Assembly: GCA_010672965.1 (NCBI GenBank)
Contig: JAAHFN010000046.1
Span: 1 to 52,268, forward strand
DNA: 52,268 nt
DNA from: Oscillatoria sp. SIO1A7
Lineage (GTDB): Bacteria; Cyanobacteriota; Cyanobacteriia; Cyanobacteriales; Laspinemataceae
Direction of reading: 5' to 3'
In this document: piece by piece, positions 25,607 through 34,684 of the stretch
How the letters are laid out: each line of letters opens with the position of its first letter
Position numbering within the stretch: the stretch's first letter is position 1
Position numbers and translations under genes: made by a program
Notes under the pieces: model-generated
What the model was told of the DNA's origin: nothing
Seen by the model: only the letters and a program-made list of their open reading frames with translations
Database searches by the model: none

Positions 25607-26341
25607 ATGCTAGCGGATATTTGGACGGTGATGGCGAAGGAGCTGCGCGAAATATTTGTGGCCGGGGGCTATGGCAAGCGGGGCTTAATTGGTTTGTTAA
25701 TTTTTATCGGCATTTTCGGAGTCTTGATTCCTCTGATGGATGGACGCCAATGGGTAGAGTCGCCGATGAATATTCCGAGTATGTCGCTGTTGGCATTTGT
25801 TATAGTTCCCAGGATGGTGGCCGATTCCTTCGCCGGGGAACGAGAGCGCCATACTTTGGAAACTCTGCTGGCTAGCCGATTGTCTGACTTAGGAATTGTC
25901 TTGGGCAAGATAGGGGCTGCGATCGCCTATGGCTGTGGCTTAACCTGGCTCGTCGTCTGCGTCGGATGGCTTACTGTTAATATTGCTTATGGAAGCTCTG
26001 GACTTCTGTTCATTTCTCCTATGGCCTTTATCGGCATAGTTGGCTTCACGATACTAATTTGCGGAGCCGTTGCCAGCGCAGGAGTTCTCATTTCCTTGCG
26101 ATCGCCTACAGTCCGCGAGGCACAACAAACCTTTAGCTTGTTCTGGTTTTTAATATTTATCTCTATTATCGCCTCTCCCTTTCTGCCCCCAGAATGGACG
26201 GCTCCCATTACCCGATGGCTGCTGTTCGCCAGCTCGGAACAAAAGATGCTCGCAGCTGCAGGGATTCTAATCGGACTCAATCTTATCTTCATAACTATAA
26301 CAATCTTGCGTTTCCGACGTTCCCGCTTGCTTTTGGATTGA
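25607..26341 (+). CDS. ABC-2 type exporter permease
   Basis: A 244-residue integral membrane protein with about six hydrophobic segments: LIGLLIFIGIFGVLIPL, MSLLAFVIVPRMV, IGAAIAYGCGLTWLVVCVG, FIGIVGFTILICGAVASAGVLI, LFWFLIFISIIASPFL and AGILIGLNLIFITITIL. The segment DSFAGERERHTLETLLASRLSD between the second and third is the conserved coupling region of ABC-2 family permeases. It probably forms the exporter with the ATPase at 24144-25088. It opens with MLADIWTVMAKELREIF, a usual N-terminus for the class. The separation by repeats may reduce or uncouple co-expression. Confidence 0.88.
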   Translation: MLADIWTVMAKELREIFVAGGYGKRGLIGLLIFIGIFGVLIPLMDGRQWVESPMNIPSMSLLAFVIVPRMVADSFAGERERHTLETLLASRLSDLGIVLGKIGAAIAYGCGLTWLVVCVGWLTVNIAYGSSGLLFISPMAFIGIVGFTILICGAVASAGVLISLRSPTVREAQQTFSLFWFLIFISIIASPFLPPEWTAPITRWLLFASSEQKMLAAAGILIGLNLIFITITILRFRRSRLLLD

Positions 26342-26420
26342 TAAAAGCGATCGGCAAGAGAGCTTTTAGGAGACTTCTGAGAAAGAACCCACCCCCAACC
26401 CCCTCCCGAGAGGGGGCATT

Positions 26421-26469
26421 GCGCTAAGGTGATTTCTGGTACTTTTATTACCAGAAATTACCTTAGCGC
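26421..26469. terminator. Long hairpin downstream of the ABC permease
   Basis: GCGCTAAGGTGATTTCTGGTA and its near-perfect inverse TACCAGAAATTACCTTAGCGC form a stem of about 21 bp around a 7-nt loop. It lies 80 bp after the permease stop. There is no T-run, so it may be a small palindromic repeat that stops or stabilises the transcript. Confidence 0.4.
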
Positions 26470-26542
26470 TCAGCAGTCAGCTTAAAATGAAAGGGGCGAA
26501 TGACCCCATTCACCCTGCTATATCCGTTTGCTTTTAGACAAG

Positions 26543-27526
26543 ATGAAAACAGACAAGCTATTTTACAGGATTTTCTTAACTAGGCCCAGCCTAATTTCAG
26601 AAATCCTACCGGGGATTCCCCCCGACTGCCAATTTGACTATAGCGCCCCAGTCGTGAAGGAAAAAGAGATAAGACTCGATGGCCTGTTAACCCCAGTACC
26701 CGACGACATCAGTTTGCCGTTGGTTTTCCTGGAAGCGCAAATGAACAAGGATACTGGATTCTTCGGACGCTACTTTGCGGGAATATTTAATTATTTACAG
26801 CAACATGAAATTGCCAGACCCTGGCAGGGCTTGCTAATCGTAAGGCGTCGCAGCCTAGAGTTAGGCTCGGAGATTCCCTATAAAATGCTGCTATCCGATA
26901 CCGTAAAGCGCTTGTATCTCGAAGACCTGTTATTGGCAAAGAACCTCAGTCCGAACAAGGCATTGCTAAAGTTGGTTGTGACTCCTCAAAAGAAAGTATC
27001 TAAGGTAGTAGAGTCGATATTAGAAGGTGCAGAAACTCCCGAAGAATTAGAAAAATACTTAGATGTAGTAGAGGCTATACTGGTAAATAAATTTCCAAAA
27101 TTAAGTATAGAAGAGGTAAGGAAGATGCTCAATCTAAGGGAAGCAGACGTGACTCAAACCCGTTTTTATCAGGAAGTTCGAGAAATTGGACGCCTGGAAG
27201 GAATCCAAGAGGGACGGCTTGAGGGACGTCGAGAGGGACGCCGAGAAGGACGCCTTGAGGGACTCCAGCTTGGAAAGGAAGAGGGACTCCAACTTGGAAA
27301 GCAAGAAGGACGCCTTGAGGGACGGCAACAAGGACGCCTTGAGGGAGAAGCCAGTCTGATTGTGCGTCAACTTTCGCGCCGTTTTGGTTCTATGAGTACC
27401 GAGCTAATTGAAGCAGTGCGTAAGCTTTCTATCCCAGAACTAGAATCTCTAGGGGAGAGCCTTCTAGATTTCCAAACAATTGCAGATCTAGAGGCTTGGT
27501 TGAGCGATCGCCGGCCACAGCAATAA
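26543..27526 (+). CDS. DUF2887/DUF4351 Rpn-like nuclease-transposase family protein
   Basis: A 327-residue protein. The N-terminal half (MKTDKLFYRIFLTRPSLISEILPG) matches DUF2887, a PD-(D/E)XK nuclease family related to the Rpn/YhgA recombination-promoting nucleases. The Asp of RLDGLLTP and the Glu-x-Gln of VFLEAQM form the expected metal site. The middle (about residues 215-275) is a run of EGRREGR, EGLQLGK and EGRLEGRQQGR repeats, encoded by a tandem DNA repeat that varies between paralogues. The C-terminus LIVRQLSRRFGS..LIEAVRKLSIPELESLGESLLDF is DUF4351. Family members are many per cyanobacterial genome; their role is unclear. I use ATG 26543 rather than TTG 26528. No strong ribosome site is visible. 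Confidence 0.88.
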   Translation: MKTDKLFYRIFLTRPSLISEILPGIPPDCQFDYSAPVVKEKEIRLDGLLTPVPDDISLPLVFLEAQMNKDTGFFGRYFAGIFNYLQQHEIARPWQGLLIVRRRSLELGSEIPYKMLLSDTVKRLYLEDLLLAKNLSPNKALLKLVVTPQKKVSKVVESILEGAETPEELEKYLDVVEAILVNKFPKLSIEEVRKMLNLREADVTQTRFYQEVREIGRLEGIQEGRLEGRREGRREGRLEGLQLGKEEGLQLGKQEGRLEGRQQGRLEGEASLIVRQLSRRFGSMSTELIEAVRKLSIPELESLGESLLDFQTIADLEAWLSDRRPQQ

Positions 27527-27608
27527 AGATCCCATCTAGAAAAATGCTGTGGTTCTGGAGAGACTGAGGGCGAATACCCCAAATTGCAAAATTGAAATGC
27601 TCCCAGAC

Positions 27609-27735
27609 GGGAGCATTTCAATGAAAGTACGCTGCCGCCTAACGCCTATAGGCGTAAGCCCCGCCTCCCAGGCGGCTGGCGCGGCTACACAAACAAAGCC
27701 CAAGAGGGCTATTGGTTGCAAAAGTGAAGTGTTCC
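27609..27735. repeat. Repeat with GGGAGCATTTCAAT end
   Basis: Shares GGGAGCATTTCAAT, CGCCTAACGCCTATAGGCG, GGCGCGGCTACACAAACAAAG and CCCAAGAGGGCTA with 20131-20258. The right end has drifted (GAAGTGTTCCC). An inverted ATTGAAATGCTCCC lies just to its left at 27591-27604. Confidence 0.75.
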
Positions 27736-27756
27736 CTCCCAGACTGACTTATATCA

Positions 27757-27885
27757 AATCCGGTTAATTACTAACAAATCCCGTAGGGGCAATCCCCCCG
27801 CGATTGCCCCGGTTGGTATGGCGGTTGGTATGGGGCGGGCATGGGGGCACCGCCCCTACAGATACTGTGACTGTTTAACCGGACT
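27757..27885. repeat. Element with AATCCGGTTAA / TTAACCGGACT ends
   Basis: About 129 bp with inverted termini related to family 3 (AGTCCGGTTAAATACCC). The interior is GTAGGGGCAATCCCCCCGC..GGCACCGCCCCTACAG, itself palindromic. Confidence 0.65.
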
Positions 27886-27979
27886 CGATCTTACTGGCCA
27901 TCCCAAGAGTTACTTCCTATTACGGTACTTTCTCCCAGTCCCAGCAAAAAGCTAAAATCAATAACCTCCCGAACCTCCC

Positions 27980-28717
27980 CTAACTGCTGATAGCTAATTG
28001 CTTTTCAATCAAACAATTAGTAATAATCCGCTTGACGCCTATATCGGTCAAGCGTTGAAAATCTTGGGGGCTATCCACAGTCCAAGCCACCACATCGATT
28101 CCTTGATTTCTGGCGCTTTCAACTAGAGAAGGCTCTTTGAGGAAGACGCGATACTGGCTAATTATCGCCGCCTTTTTCGCGTTAGCTGCTTTGGCCAGTT
28201 GGGTTTTGTAGTCTTTGCTGTTGCCAACTATATAACCTATTGTAAAATCTGAGGATAGCTCTAGTAGCTGCCGGACAAACTTGTCGCTAAAAGACGAAAC
28301 GATACATCTATCTTGCCAGCCTTCCTCGGTCAGCATTTCCAGGAGATACTGCACCTGCTCCATTGTCCAATCGCAGTGCTTTTTGACATCTAGATAGATA
28401 TACTTGGGAATCGCTTGAACGGCCAGTAAGGTTTCCTTCAAAGTGGGAATTCTTTCTCCAGCAAACTCAGGACTAAACCAGCTTCCGGCGTCAAGAGCTT
28501 TGATTTGTTCTAAAGTTTTCTGGGCGACGTTGCCCCAGGTGCCGGTGGTGCGGTTTAATGTTGGATCGTGGATAACCACGGGCAGGCCACCTGCAGCGAG
28601 TTGGATGTCAAATTCAATGGAATCGGCTCCCCGTGCGATCGCCAGGGAGAAAGCGGCGAGGGTGTTTTCCGGCGATTTCGCAGAGAAACCCCGATGAGCA
28701 ATAATTTCTAACTCCAT
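27980..28717 (-). CDS. Glycerophosphodiester phosphodiesterase
   Basis: A 245-residue cytosolic TIM-barrel enzyme that hydrolyses glycerophosphodiesters to glycerol-3-phosphate and an alcohol. All family marks are present: IIAHRGFSAKSPENTLAAF at the N-terminus (catalytic His-Arg, PENT), the metal-binding EFDIQLAAGGLPVVIHDPTLNRTTGTWG, and DVKKHC with the later VVAWTVDSPQDFQRLTDIGVKRIITN. No signal peptide is seen, so it resembles the cytosolic UgpQ type more than periplasmic GlpQ. Length is typical. It is a single gene that recycles phospholipid breakdown products. Confidence 0.93.
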   Translation of the reverse strand: MELEIIAHRGFSAKSPENTLAAFSLAIARGADSIEFDIQLAAGGLPVVIHDPTLNRTTGTWGNVAQKTLEQIKALDAGSWFSPEFAGERIPTLKETLLAVQAIPKYIYLDVKKHCDWTMEQVQYLLEMLTEEGWQDRCIVSSFSDKFVRQLLELSSDFTIGYIVGNSKDYKTQLAKAANAKKAAIISQYRVFLKEPSLVESARNQGIDVVAWTVDSPQDFQRLTDIGVKRIITNCLIEKQLAISS

Positions 28718-28815
28718 AACTTATAGAATGTCTATTTTTTACGTCTTTTACCGATCGCGCCCGGTTTAAAACAGTCTGCTGCCTGCGTAATCCCAGGGCA
28801 ATTTTTATTACTATC

Positions 28816-28903
28816 AGGACTTACGCAAATTGTCGGGTCGTTCGCTATATATAGCGTTTGGTGCGCATTGCACACCCTACAAATGAGTCTATGCGTAAGT
28901 CCG
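28816..28903. repeat. MITE family 1 copy
   Basis: AGGACTTACGCAAATTGTC start and TGCGTAAGTCC end, with the GTGCGCATTGCACACCC type of interior, like 7037-7124. Confidence 0.8.
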
Positions 28904-29085
28904 GGCTATTGCTACAGTTAGTATATTCCTACATAAAGGTATCGAAATTATAAGGCACCGCAATTAGAGCATACCGTTTTTTTGTCGATAATTCTATATA
29001 GGTGATGAAATTAACTAGCGCCACAATTAGATCCTTCGGTTAGCTTATACTCTAAATTATAGAGTCTTATCCCAAGTCAGGGCAA

Positions 29086-30591
29086 ATGAAAAAGCATCAA
29101 AAATATGAAGATAAATCGTTAGATACTGTCAGGGAAGCGTTGCGCCGCATCTGGGGATATGAAGATTTTCGATCGCCCCAAGGAGAAATAGTGCAAAGCT
29201 TGTTAAGAAGACAAGACGCCCTGATTGTTTTGCCTACCGGCGGCGGCAAGTCGATTTGCTTTCAGTTGCCCGCCCTATTGCAATCGGGCTTAACTCTGGT
29301 GGTGTCGCCGTTGGTGGCATTGATGGAAAATCAGGTGCAAGAACTGCGCGATCGCCGTCAGCGAGGGGCTCTGCTCCACAGTCAAATGGACAAGCAAGAG
29401 CGCAAAAAAACCCTTCTCGCCCTAGAGCGAAACCAGTTGCGCTTGCTCTATTTATCTCCAGAGACCTTGCTGAGCGAGTCAGTTTGGCAGCGCCTCTGCC
29501 AACCTGAAGTACAAATTAACGGTTTAATCTTAGATGAAGCCCATTGCTTAGTCCAATGGGGAGATACTTTTCGACCGGCTTATCGGCGCTTGGGGGCGGC
29601 GCGCAAGAGCCTGCAACAGTCGAAGCCAGGAAAAACAAAGATAGCGATCGCTGCTTTCACTGCCACCGCAGACCCAGCAGCCCAACGAACTATCCAGAAT
29701 GTTTTACAACTGCAAAAGCCGAAAAGATTTTTATTGAGCCCCTATCGAGCCAACTTGGATCTGAATGTCAAGATTGCTTGGACGCCGCGATCGCGCCGCC
29801 AACAGTTATTAAACTTTATCCGCAAACAAAAATACACTACTGGCTTAGTTTACGTCCGCAGTCGGGCATATAGCGAACGACTCGCAGCATGGCTCGGGGA
29901 ATGCGGCTATGCCACCAGCGCCTATCACGCGGGATTAAGTGCCGAAGAGCGACGCTTAATCGAAAGCGCGTGGCTCAGCGGAAAAATGCAGTTTGTGGTT
30001 TGTACCAGTGGCTTTGGCATGGGGATTAATAAGCCAGACGTGCGCTGGGTTATTCACTTCCAAGTGCCGGCGTTGCTCTCAGAATACATTCAAGAAGTAG
30101 GGCGGGCGGGGCGAGATGGCAAGCCTGCATTAGCTTTAAGTTTGGTGAGCGAATGTACCGGCTGGCTCGATCCAGAGGACAAACAGCGGCGGCAGCTTTT
30201 GGTAAGTAAGCAGCGATCGCTCTATCGGCAAGCCCAGGGGCTGGCGAAAAAACTACCCCAGCAAGGGTCGGTGCAGGAAGTCGCCGAGCAATTCCGAGAT
30301 GGAGCTATCGCCCTGTCTGTACTGCACCGCGCCGGTCAGCTCCAATGGAAAGATCCCTTTCACTACGCCATCCAACCTTCGCGATCGCTCGTTAAGGCCA
30401 ATTTCGATGCGATCGAGCAAATGACTCAGTACCTCAAAACGCGCCGGTGCCGTTGGCAATTTTTATTGGAGGCGTTCGGCTTCCCCCAAGAAGCCAAAAC
30501 TCTGCCCTGCGGACATTGCGATAATTGCCGCTCGGGGTTTGGCCTTGGTCGGCAGGCGCGATCGCCTGTCTCTGTGGAAACCAAGGGATAA
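29086..30591 (+). CDS. RecQ-family ATP-dependent DNA helicase
   Basis: A 501-residue superfamily 2 helicase. Motif I is LPTGGGKSICFQLPA (Lys55), and motif II with the RecQ aromatic loop is LDEAHCLVQWGDTFRPAYRRLG. Motif III is AFTATAD, then GLVYVRSRAYSERLA, and motifs V and VI are VVCTSGFGMGINKPDVRWVIHFQVP and EYIQEVGRAGRDG. The C-terminal CRWQFLLEAFGF..LPCGHCDNC is the RecQ zinc-binding site. It ends just after, with no HRDC domain, so it is shorter than E. coli RecQ. It unwinds DNA 3' to 5' in repair and replication restart. It is a single gene; ATG 29086 gives the expected N-terminus (EALRRIWGYEDFRSPQGEIV). Confidence 0.93.
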   Translation: MKKHQKYEDKSLDTVREALRRIWGYEDFRSPQGEIVQSLLRRQDALIVLPTGGGKSICFQLPALLQSGLTLVVSPLVALMENQVQELRDRRQRGALLHSQMDKQERKKTLLALERNQLRLLYLSPETLLSESVWQRLCQPEVQINGLILDEAHCLVQWGDTFRPAYRRLGAARKSLQQSKPGKTKIAIAAFTATADPAAQRTIQNVLQLQKPKRFLLSPYRANLDLNVKIAWTPRSRRQQLLNFIRKQKYTTGLVYVRSRAYSERLAAWLGECGYATSAYHAGLSAEERRLIESAWLSGKMQFVVCTSGFGMGINKPDVRWVIHFQVPALLSEYIQEVGRAGRDGKPALALSLVSECTGWLDPEDKQRRQLLVSKQRSLYRQAQGLAKKLPQQGSVQEVAEQFRDGAIALSVLHRAGQLQWKDPFHYAIQPSRSLVKANFDAIEQMTQYLKTRRCRWQFLLEAFGFPQEAKTLPCGHCDNCRSGFGLGRQARSPVSVETKG

Positions 30592-30618
30592 TTCCTATCC
30601 TCACGATTTCAATTTAAC

Positions 30619-30704
30619 AGGACTTACGCATTATCTCTATATTTGGTGCTAGGCCGGGGCAACTCCGGAGGGCACTGCCCCTACAGATTATGTGCGTAAG
30701 TCCT
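30619..30704. repeat. MITE family 1 copy
   Basis: Inverted termini AGGACTTACGCA / TGCGTAAGTCCT, with a GGGGCAACTCCGGAGGGCACT interior and a CCCCTACAG arm. Confidence 0.8.
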
Positions 30705-30785
30705 ATTGAAATTTAATTTCAATAAATTTTCCGCTAAATTGCCATCAAAATGCTAAGATAACTTTCTTATGGGTGCCTTGGATAA

Positions 30786-30911
30786 ATGAAACCGCTTAAA
30801 ATCCTGTCTCTATGCTGCCTGCGTTACTGCGTTTTAATGCCGGTTGCGCTCGCGATCGCAAATCAACCCCCCGTTATAGAGGTCCCTTCTCGTTCTGCGT
30901 CCTTAGTTTAA
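30786..30911 (+). CDS. 41-residue ORF with signal peptide, uncertain
   Basis: ATG 30786 opens MKPLKILSLCCLRYCVLMPV followed by ALAIANQPPVIEVPSR, a textbook secretion signal with an Ala-x-Ala-like cleavage region, then only about 15 residues before a stop. It could be a tiny secreted peptide or the surviving 5' end of a decayed exported-protein gene. No clear ribosome site. The remaining 300 bp to the next gene hold no other ORF. Confidence 0.3.
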   Translation: MKPLKILSLCCLRYCVLMPVALAIANQPPVIEVPSRSASLV

Positions 30912-31231
30912 ATTGGAGAGGCTAGCGGTTTTACAAATAGCTTTGCTCTTGTAGAGAATTTATTGCCAAGATGCTGCTTTTATAAGCAGGCAACTTGGCT
31001 ATCTTCCAAGAGCGATCGCATATACCCAATCGTAACTGTGTTACAGTTGGTGATTTTTGACGATCGTAGCAGAGGGAGGCAAAACAGGGATTATATGAGC
31101 GAGACGGTTAGTTCTGCCTAGTTGAGAATTTATTTCTGTGTAATTTGTTGCAAAATAATAGTAGCATTTTGAGGTAACCTAGGGATTGGAACTGGGTTAA
31201 GAATAAATTTTTTGTCGGTTAAATATTATAG

Positions 31232-34200
31232 GTGGATAAAGATGTGGGCCAGAAAATGAAGTCTGTGAATATCTCGATAGCAGACATGACAAAATGCTCG
31301 GGTGCTGACGAGATGGAAGAAGATGAAGCGCAGTTTTGGCCGGTATTGGAAGAGTCTTCCGACGGCATATTTGTCGTGACAGTGGAAGCGAATGAAGTTT
31401 CCTCGACCCTAGGTGCTAATTTTCGATTGGAGATCGCCAACCAAGCGGCTCTAGCAATGCTATGGTGCCGGACCGATAAGGTGAAGGGGCTGCTGCTGCG
31501 GGAATGCCTGCCTTTAAGCGTCGCAGGCCAGCTTTGGCTGCATCTGAATCGTTGCCTTCAGCAAGGTAAGCCTATCGATTTTGAACTGTTTTGGGATATT
31601 GCTTCAGAAACAACAGGACATAGCTCAGCTTTGAAAGAAAACAAAATAAATAACCGAAGTTTAGTAGGAAATACCCGAATAAGGGGCAAAATGGCTCCGA
31701 AAATGACAGGAACTGGCAAGATTGAAAAGATAGTAGGCATATTGCCAAAGCCGAAAAATGGAGAAGTGGAAACAGAAGCCCGACTATTAGCCCGGATTAC
31801 CCAGGCGATCGCTTCCTGCGACCATTTTGAAGAAGCAATTGGGATAGCTTTGGAGGGAGTTTGCGAAACCAGCGGCTGGGATTATGGGGAAGCCTGGATT
31901 CCCAGTCGGGATGGCCTCCATCTCCAATGCGTTGGTGCTGGTTACAGCAGTTCGGAGCGGCTAGACCAATTCAAAACCCTGAGCCAAGAATTTATCTTTG
32001 CCCCCGATGTAGGTATTCCCGGGCGGGTCTGGGTATCGAAACGGGCAGAATGGTATCAAGATGTTTATAAAGTATGGGACAAAGATTTCCTGAGAGTAGA
32101 ACTGGCCAAAAATGCCGGAATTAAAGCGAGCCTAGCAGTGCCGATTATGGCAGGCGATCGCGTATTGGCGGTGCTGGTTTTCTTTATGACAGAAAAGCGA
32201 TCGCAAGACCGGGGCATGGTAGATATAGTTCTAACCATTGCCGCCCAGCTAGGTTCGGCGATGCAGCACAAGCAGGTAGAAGAAGCCTTGCGAGCAGCAG
32301 AACAGAAATATCGCAGCATATTTGAAAATGCCGTAGAAGGGATTTTTCAAACCACTGTCGAAGGTCGCTATCTGACAGTTAACCCCATGCTGGCTCGCAT
32401 CTATGGCTACGATTCCCCCGAAGAACTGACAGAGTCCCTGACTGACATAGAGCATCAGCTTTACTTTGAACCAAAGCGCCGATTCGAGTTCCGGCGGTTG
32501 CTACAAGCAAACGATGCAGTCTGGGGATTTGAGTCAGAAGTTTATCGCAAAGACGGCAGCACTATCTGGATTTCTGAAAATGCCCGCGCTATTAGGGATG
32601 AGAGCGGAAACCTAGTCGGTTATGAAGGCACGGTAGTCGATATCACCAAACGCAAGCAAGCAGAAAGAGAACTACAGAAACGGGATAGCTTGCTGCAAGG
32701 GGTAGCGGAAGCTATGAATCATCTATTGATAGACTCCGATCGCGGCGAAGCAGTTAAAAAAGCTTTGGCAACTCTGGGAATGGCGGCTGAAGTCGGTAGA
32801 GTTTATATTTGCATTAAAACAAACAATAGGATTAGCGGCCAACCGACTTTGGTAATGGAGTTTGACTGGACTGAGGTCGAGCCAGCTCTTCAGAGAAGTC
32901 CAAATCCTTTAAACCTATATGCCGAATCTAAGCTTTTGGCTCCTTTGCTAGAGGGAAAGCCAGTAGCCATTATAACTACAGAAAGAAGTTACAAAGAAAG
33001 AAGTCTGTTTGGCTGGGACGAAGCAGCATCAATTTTGATGGTGCCGATTATGGTTAATAATGACTTTTGGGGCTATGTGGGATTTGAGGAAGCCCGGGAA
33101 CCCCGAAAGTGGTCGAAAAGCGAAGAATCAATTTTAGTAGCGATCGCCGCCAGCATTGGCGGAGCCCTTCAACGCTATCGCCAGGAAGAACAGATTCGCC
33201 ACCAAGCATTCCACGACCTGCTCACCGGCTTGCCCAACAGAAAACAGCTAGACTTCCGCCTGCCCGTTGCTTTAGAACTGGCTCAGCAGGGCAAACAAAA
33301 ATTGGCCGTAATGTTTCTGGACTTAGACCGATTTAAAATAATCAACGATACCCTAGGTCATCCTGTAGGCGACGAGCTATTGCGCCAAGCCACCGAGCGC
33401 CTGCAAGCCTGCCTGCGAGAAAACGACACCATCGTGCGCTGGGGAGGGGATGAGTTTATCCTCATTCTAGAAAGAATTACTCACAGCGAAGATGCAGCTC
33501 AACTTGCCCAGCGCCTTCTCGAATCCTTGCGTCCTGCTTTTGACATCGACGGAAACCAACTTTATATTAGCGGCAGTATCGGTATTTCTCTATATCCCGA
33601 TGATGGATCCGATGCCAATACTTTAATAAAAAATGCCGATATTGCCTTATACCGGGTTAAAGAACAGGGGCGCAATAACTACAAACTATACAAGCCCGGT
33701 ATGGACTCCGAAGCATCGGAGTTACTCGCCTTGGACAACGACCTCCACGGAGCCCTAGAGCGGCAGGAGTTTTTGATTCACTACCAGCCCCAGGTGAATG
33801 CGGAAACCGGGCAGATTATTGGTATGGAAGCACTGCTGCGCTGGCAACACCCTAAACTGGGAATAGTGCCGCCCAAGACTTTTATTCCTCTAGCTGAAGA
33901 AAATGGCATTATTGTGGAATTGGGTAAGTGGGTTCTGCATTCTGCTGTAGCTCAAAATAAAATCTGGCAAGACGCCGGACTGCCAAAAACGCGGGCTATA
34001 GTAAATCTCTCTACCAGACAGTTTCATCAACCGGACTTGATTGAGATGGTCTTGGAAGCATTGTCTGCAGCGCAAATGGAACCGCAGTGGTTGGAACTGG
34101 AAATTAACGAAACTACGGCGATGAAAGATGTCGAGTTTACCAGTGCAACCCTCGATAAGCTACAGGAAATAGGCGTATCAATTTCCATCGATGACTTTGG

Positions 34201-34486
34201 CGTTGGCTACGCTTCTCTGAGCTATCTGAAAAAGTTTTCTTTTCAGACGATTAAGATTCATCAATCTTTTGTCCAAGATCTAGCGACGAACCCCAAAGAA
34301 GCAGCGATAGTGACGGCGATGATTACTCTCGGACAACAGCTAAATCTGAGCGTGGTGGCAGAAGGAGTGGAAACAGAGGAACAGCGCGACTTGCTCCGCA
34401 CTCTAGGTTGTCGCGAAATGCAGGGTTATCTATTTGGCAAACCCGTCGCTGCCAAAACAGCAACTCGTTTATTAGCCAGAGAGTAA
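31232..34486 (+). CDS. PAS/GAF-GGDEF-EAL cyclic-di-GMP regulator
   Basis: A 1084-residue cytosolic protein. Order: PAS-like segment (about 33-120), GAF (about 180-345), PAS (about 355-480; KYRSIFENAVEGIFQTT), GAF (about 495-655), GGDEF (about 665-825) and EAL (about 840-1080). GGDEF is intact near residue 737 and preceded by an inhibitory-site RxxD (REND). The EAL domain has EALLRW, NLSTRQF, LELEINET, DDFGVGYASL, AEGVET and MQGY, but KIDxSF is changed to KIHQSF (near 1009). The Asp lost there is normally conserved, so phosphodiesterase activity may be weakened. The start is uncertain: GTG 31232, GTG 31244 (AGGTGG eight bases before) and ATG 31256 are all possible. It is a single gene. Confidence 0.93.
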   Translation: MDKDVGQKMKSVNISIADMTKCSGADEMEEDEAQFWPVLEESSDGIFVVTVEANEVSSTLGANFRLEIANQAALAMLWCRTDKVKGLLLRECLPLSVAGQLWLHLNRCLQQGKPIDFELFWDIASETTGHSSALKENKINNRSLVGNTRIRGKMAPKMTGTGKIEKIVGILPKPKNGEVETEARLLARITQAIASCDHFEEAIGIALEGVCETSGWDYGEAWIPSRDGLHLQCVGAGYSSSERLDQFKTLSQEFIFAPDVGIPGRVWVSKRAEWYQDVYKVWDKDFLRVELAKNAGIKASLAVPIMAGDRVLAVLVFFMTEKRSQDRGMVDIVLTIAAQLGSAMQHKQVEEALRAAEQKYRSIFENAVEGIFQTTVEGRYLTVNPMLARIYGYDSPEELTESLTDIEHQLYFEPKRRFEFRRLLQANDAVWGFESEVYRKDGSTIWISENARAIRDESGNLVGYEGTVVDITKRKQAERELQKRDSLLQGVAEAMNHLLIDSDRGEAVKKALATLGMAAEVGRVYICIKTNNRISGQPTLVMEFDWTEVEPALQRSPNPLNLYAESKLLAPLLEGKPVAIITTERSYKERSLFGWDEAASILMVPIMVNNDFWGYVGFEEAREPRKWSKSEESILVAIAASIGGALQRYRQEEQIRHQAFHDLLTGLPNRKQLDFRLPVALELAQQGKQKLAVMFLDLDRFKIINDTLGHPVGDELLRQATERLQACLRENDTIVRWGGDEFILILERITHSEDAAQLAQRLLESLRPAFDIDGNQLYISGSIGISLYPDDGSDANTLIKNADIALYRVKEQGRNNYKLYKPGMDSEASELLALDNDLHGALERQEFLIHYQPQVNAETGQIIGMEALLRWQHPKLGIVPPKTFIPLAEENGIIVELGKWVLHSAVAQNKIWQDAGLPKTRAIVNLSTRQFHQPDLIEMVLEALSAAQMEPQWLELEINETTAMKDVEFTSATLDKLQEIGVSISIDDFGVGYASLSYLKKFSFQTIKIHQSFVQDLATNPKEAAIVTAMITLGQQLNLSVVAEGVETEEQRDLLRTLGCREMQGYLFGKPVAAKTATRLLARE

Positions 34487-34493
34487 GAGATCG

Positions 34494-34682
34494 GGAGTGT
34501 GGGGAGTATGGGGAGTGTGGGAAGTGTGGGAAGTGTGGGAAGTGTGGGAAGAGAGGGGAGTGCGGGAAAGACTCTGCTGAAAATTATCCCCAATCCTCCC
34601 AATCCTCCCAATCCTCCCCTCTTCCCCCTCTTCCCCCTCTTCCCACACACCCCACACCCCACACCCCACACCCCACACCCTA
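34494..34682. repeat. GGGAGTGTGG and CACACCCC arrays between two genes
   Basis: Tandem GGGGAGTGTG/GGAAGTGTGG units (34494-34565), then AATCCTCCC, CTTCCCC and CACACCCC units to 34680. It occupies the whole gap between the GGDEF-EAL gene and the convergent aldehyde dehydrogenase gene, starting 8 bp after one stop and ending 3 bp before the other. Confidence 0.85.
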
Positions 34683-34684
34683 AC

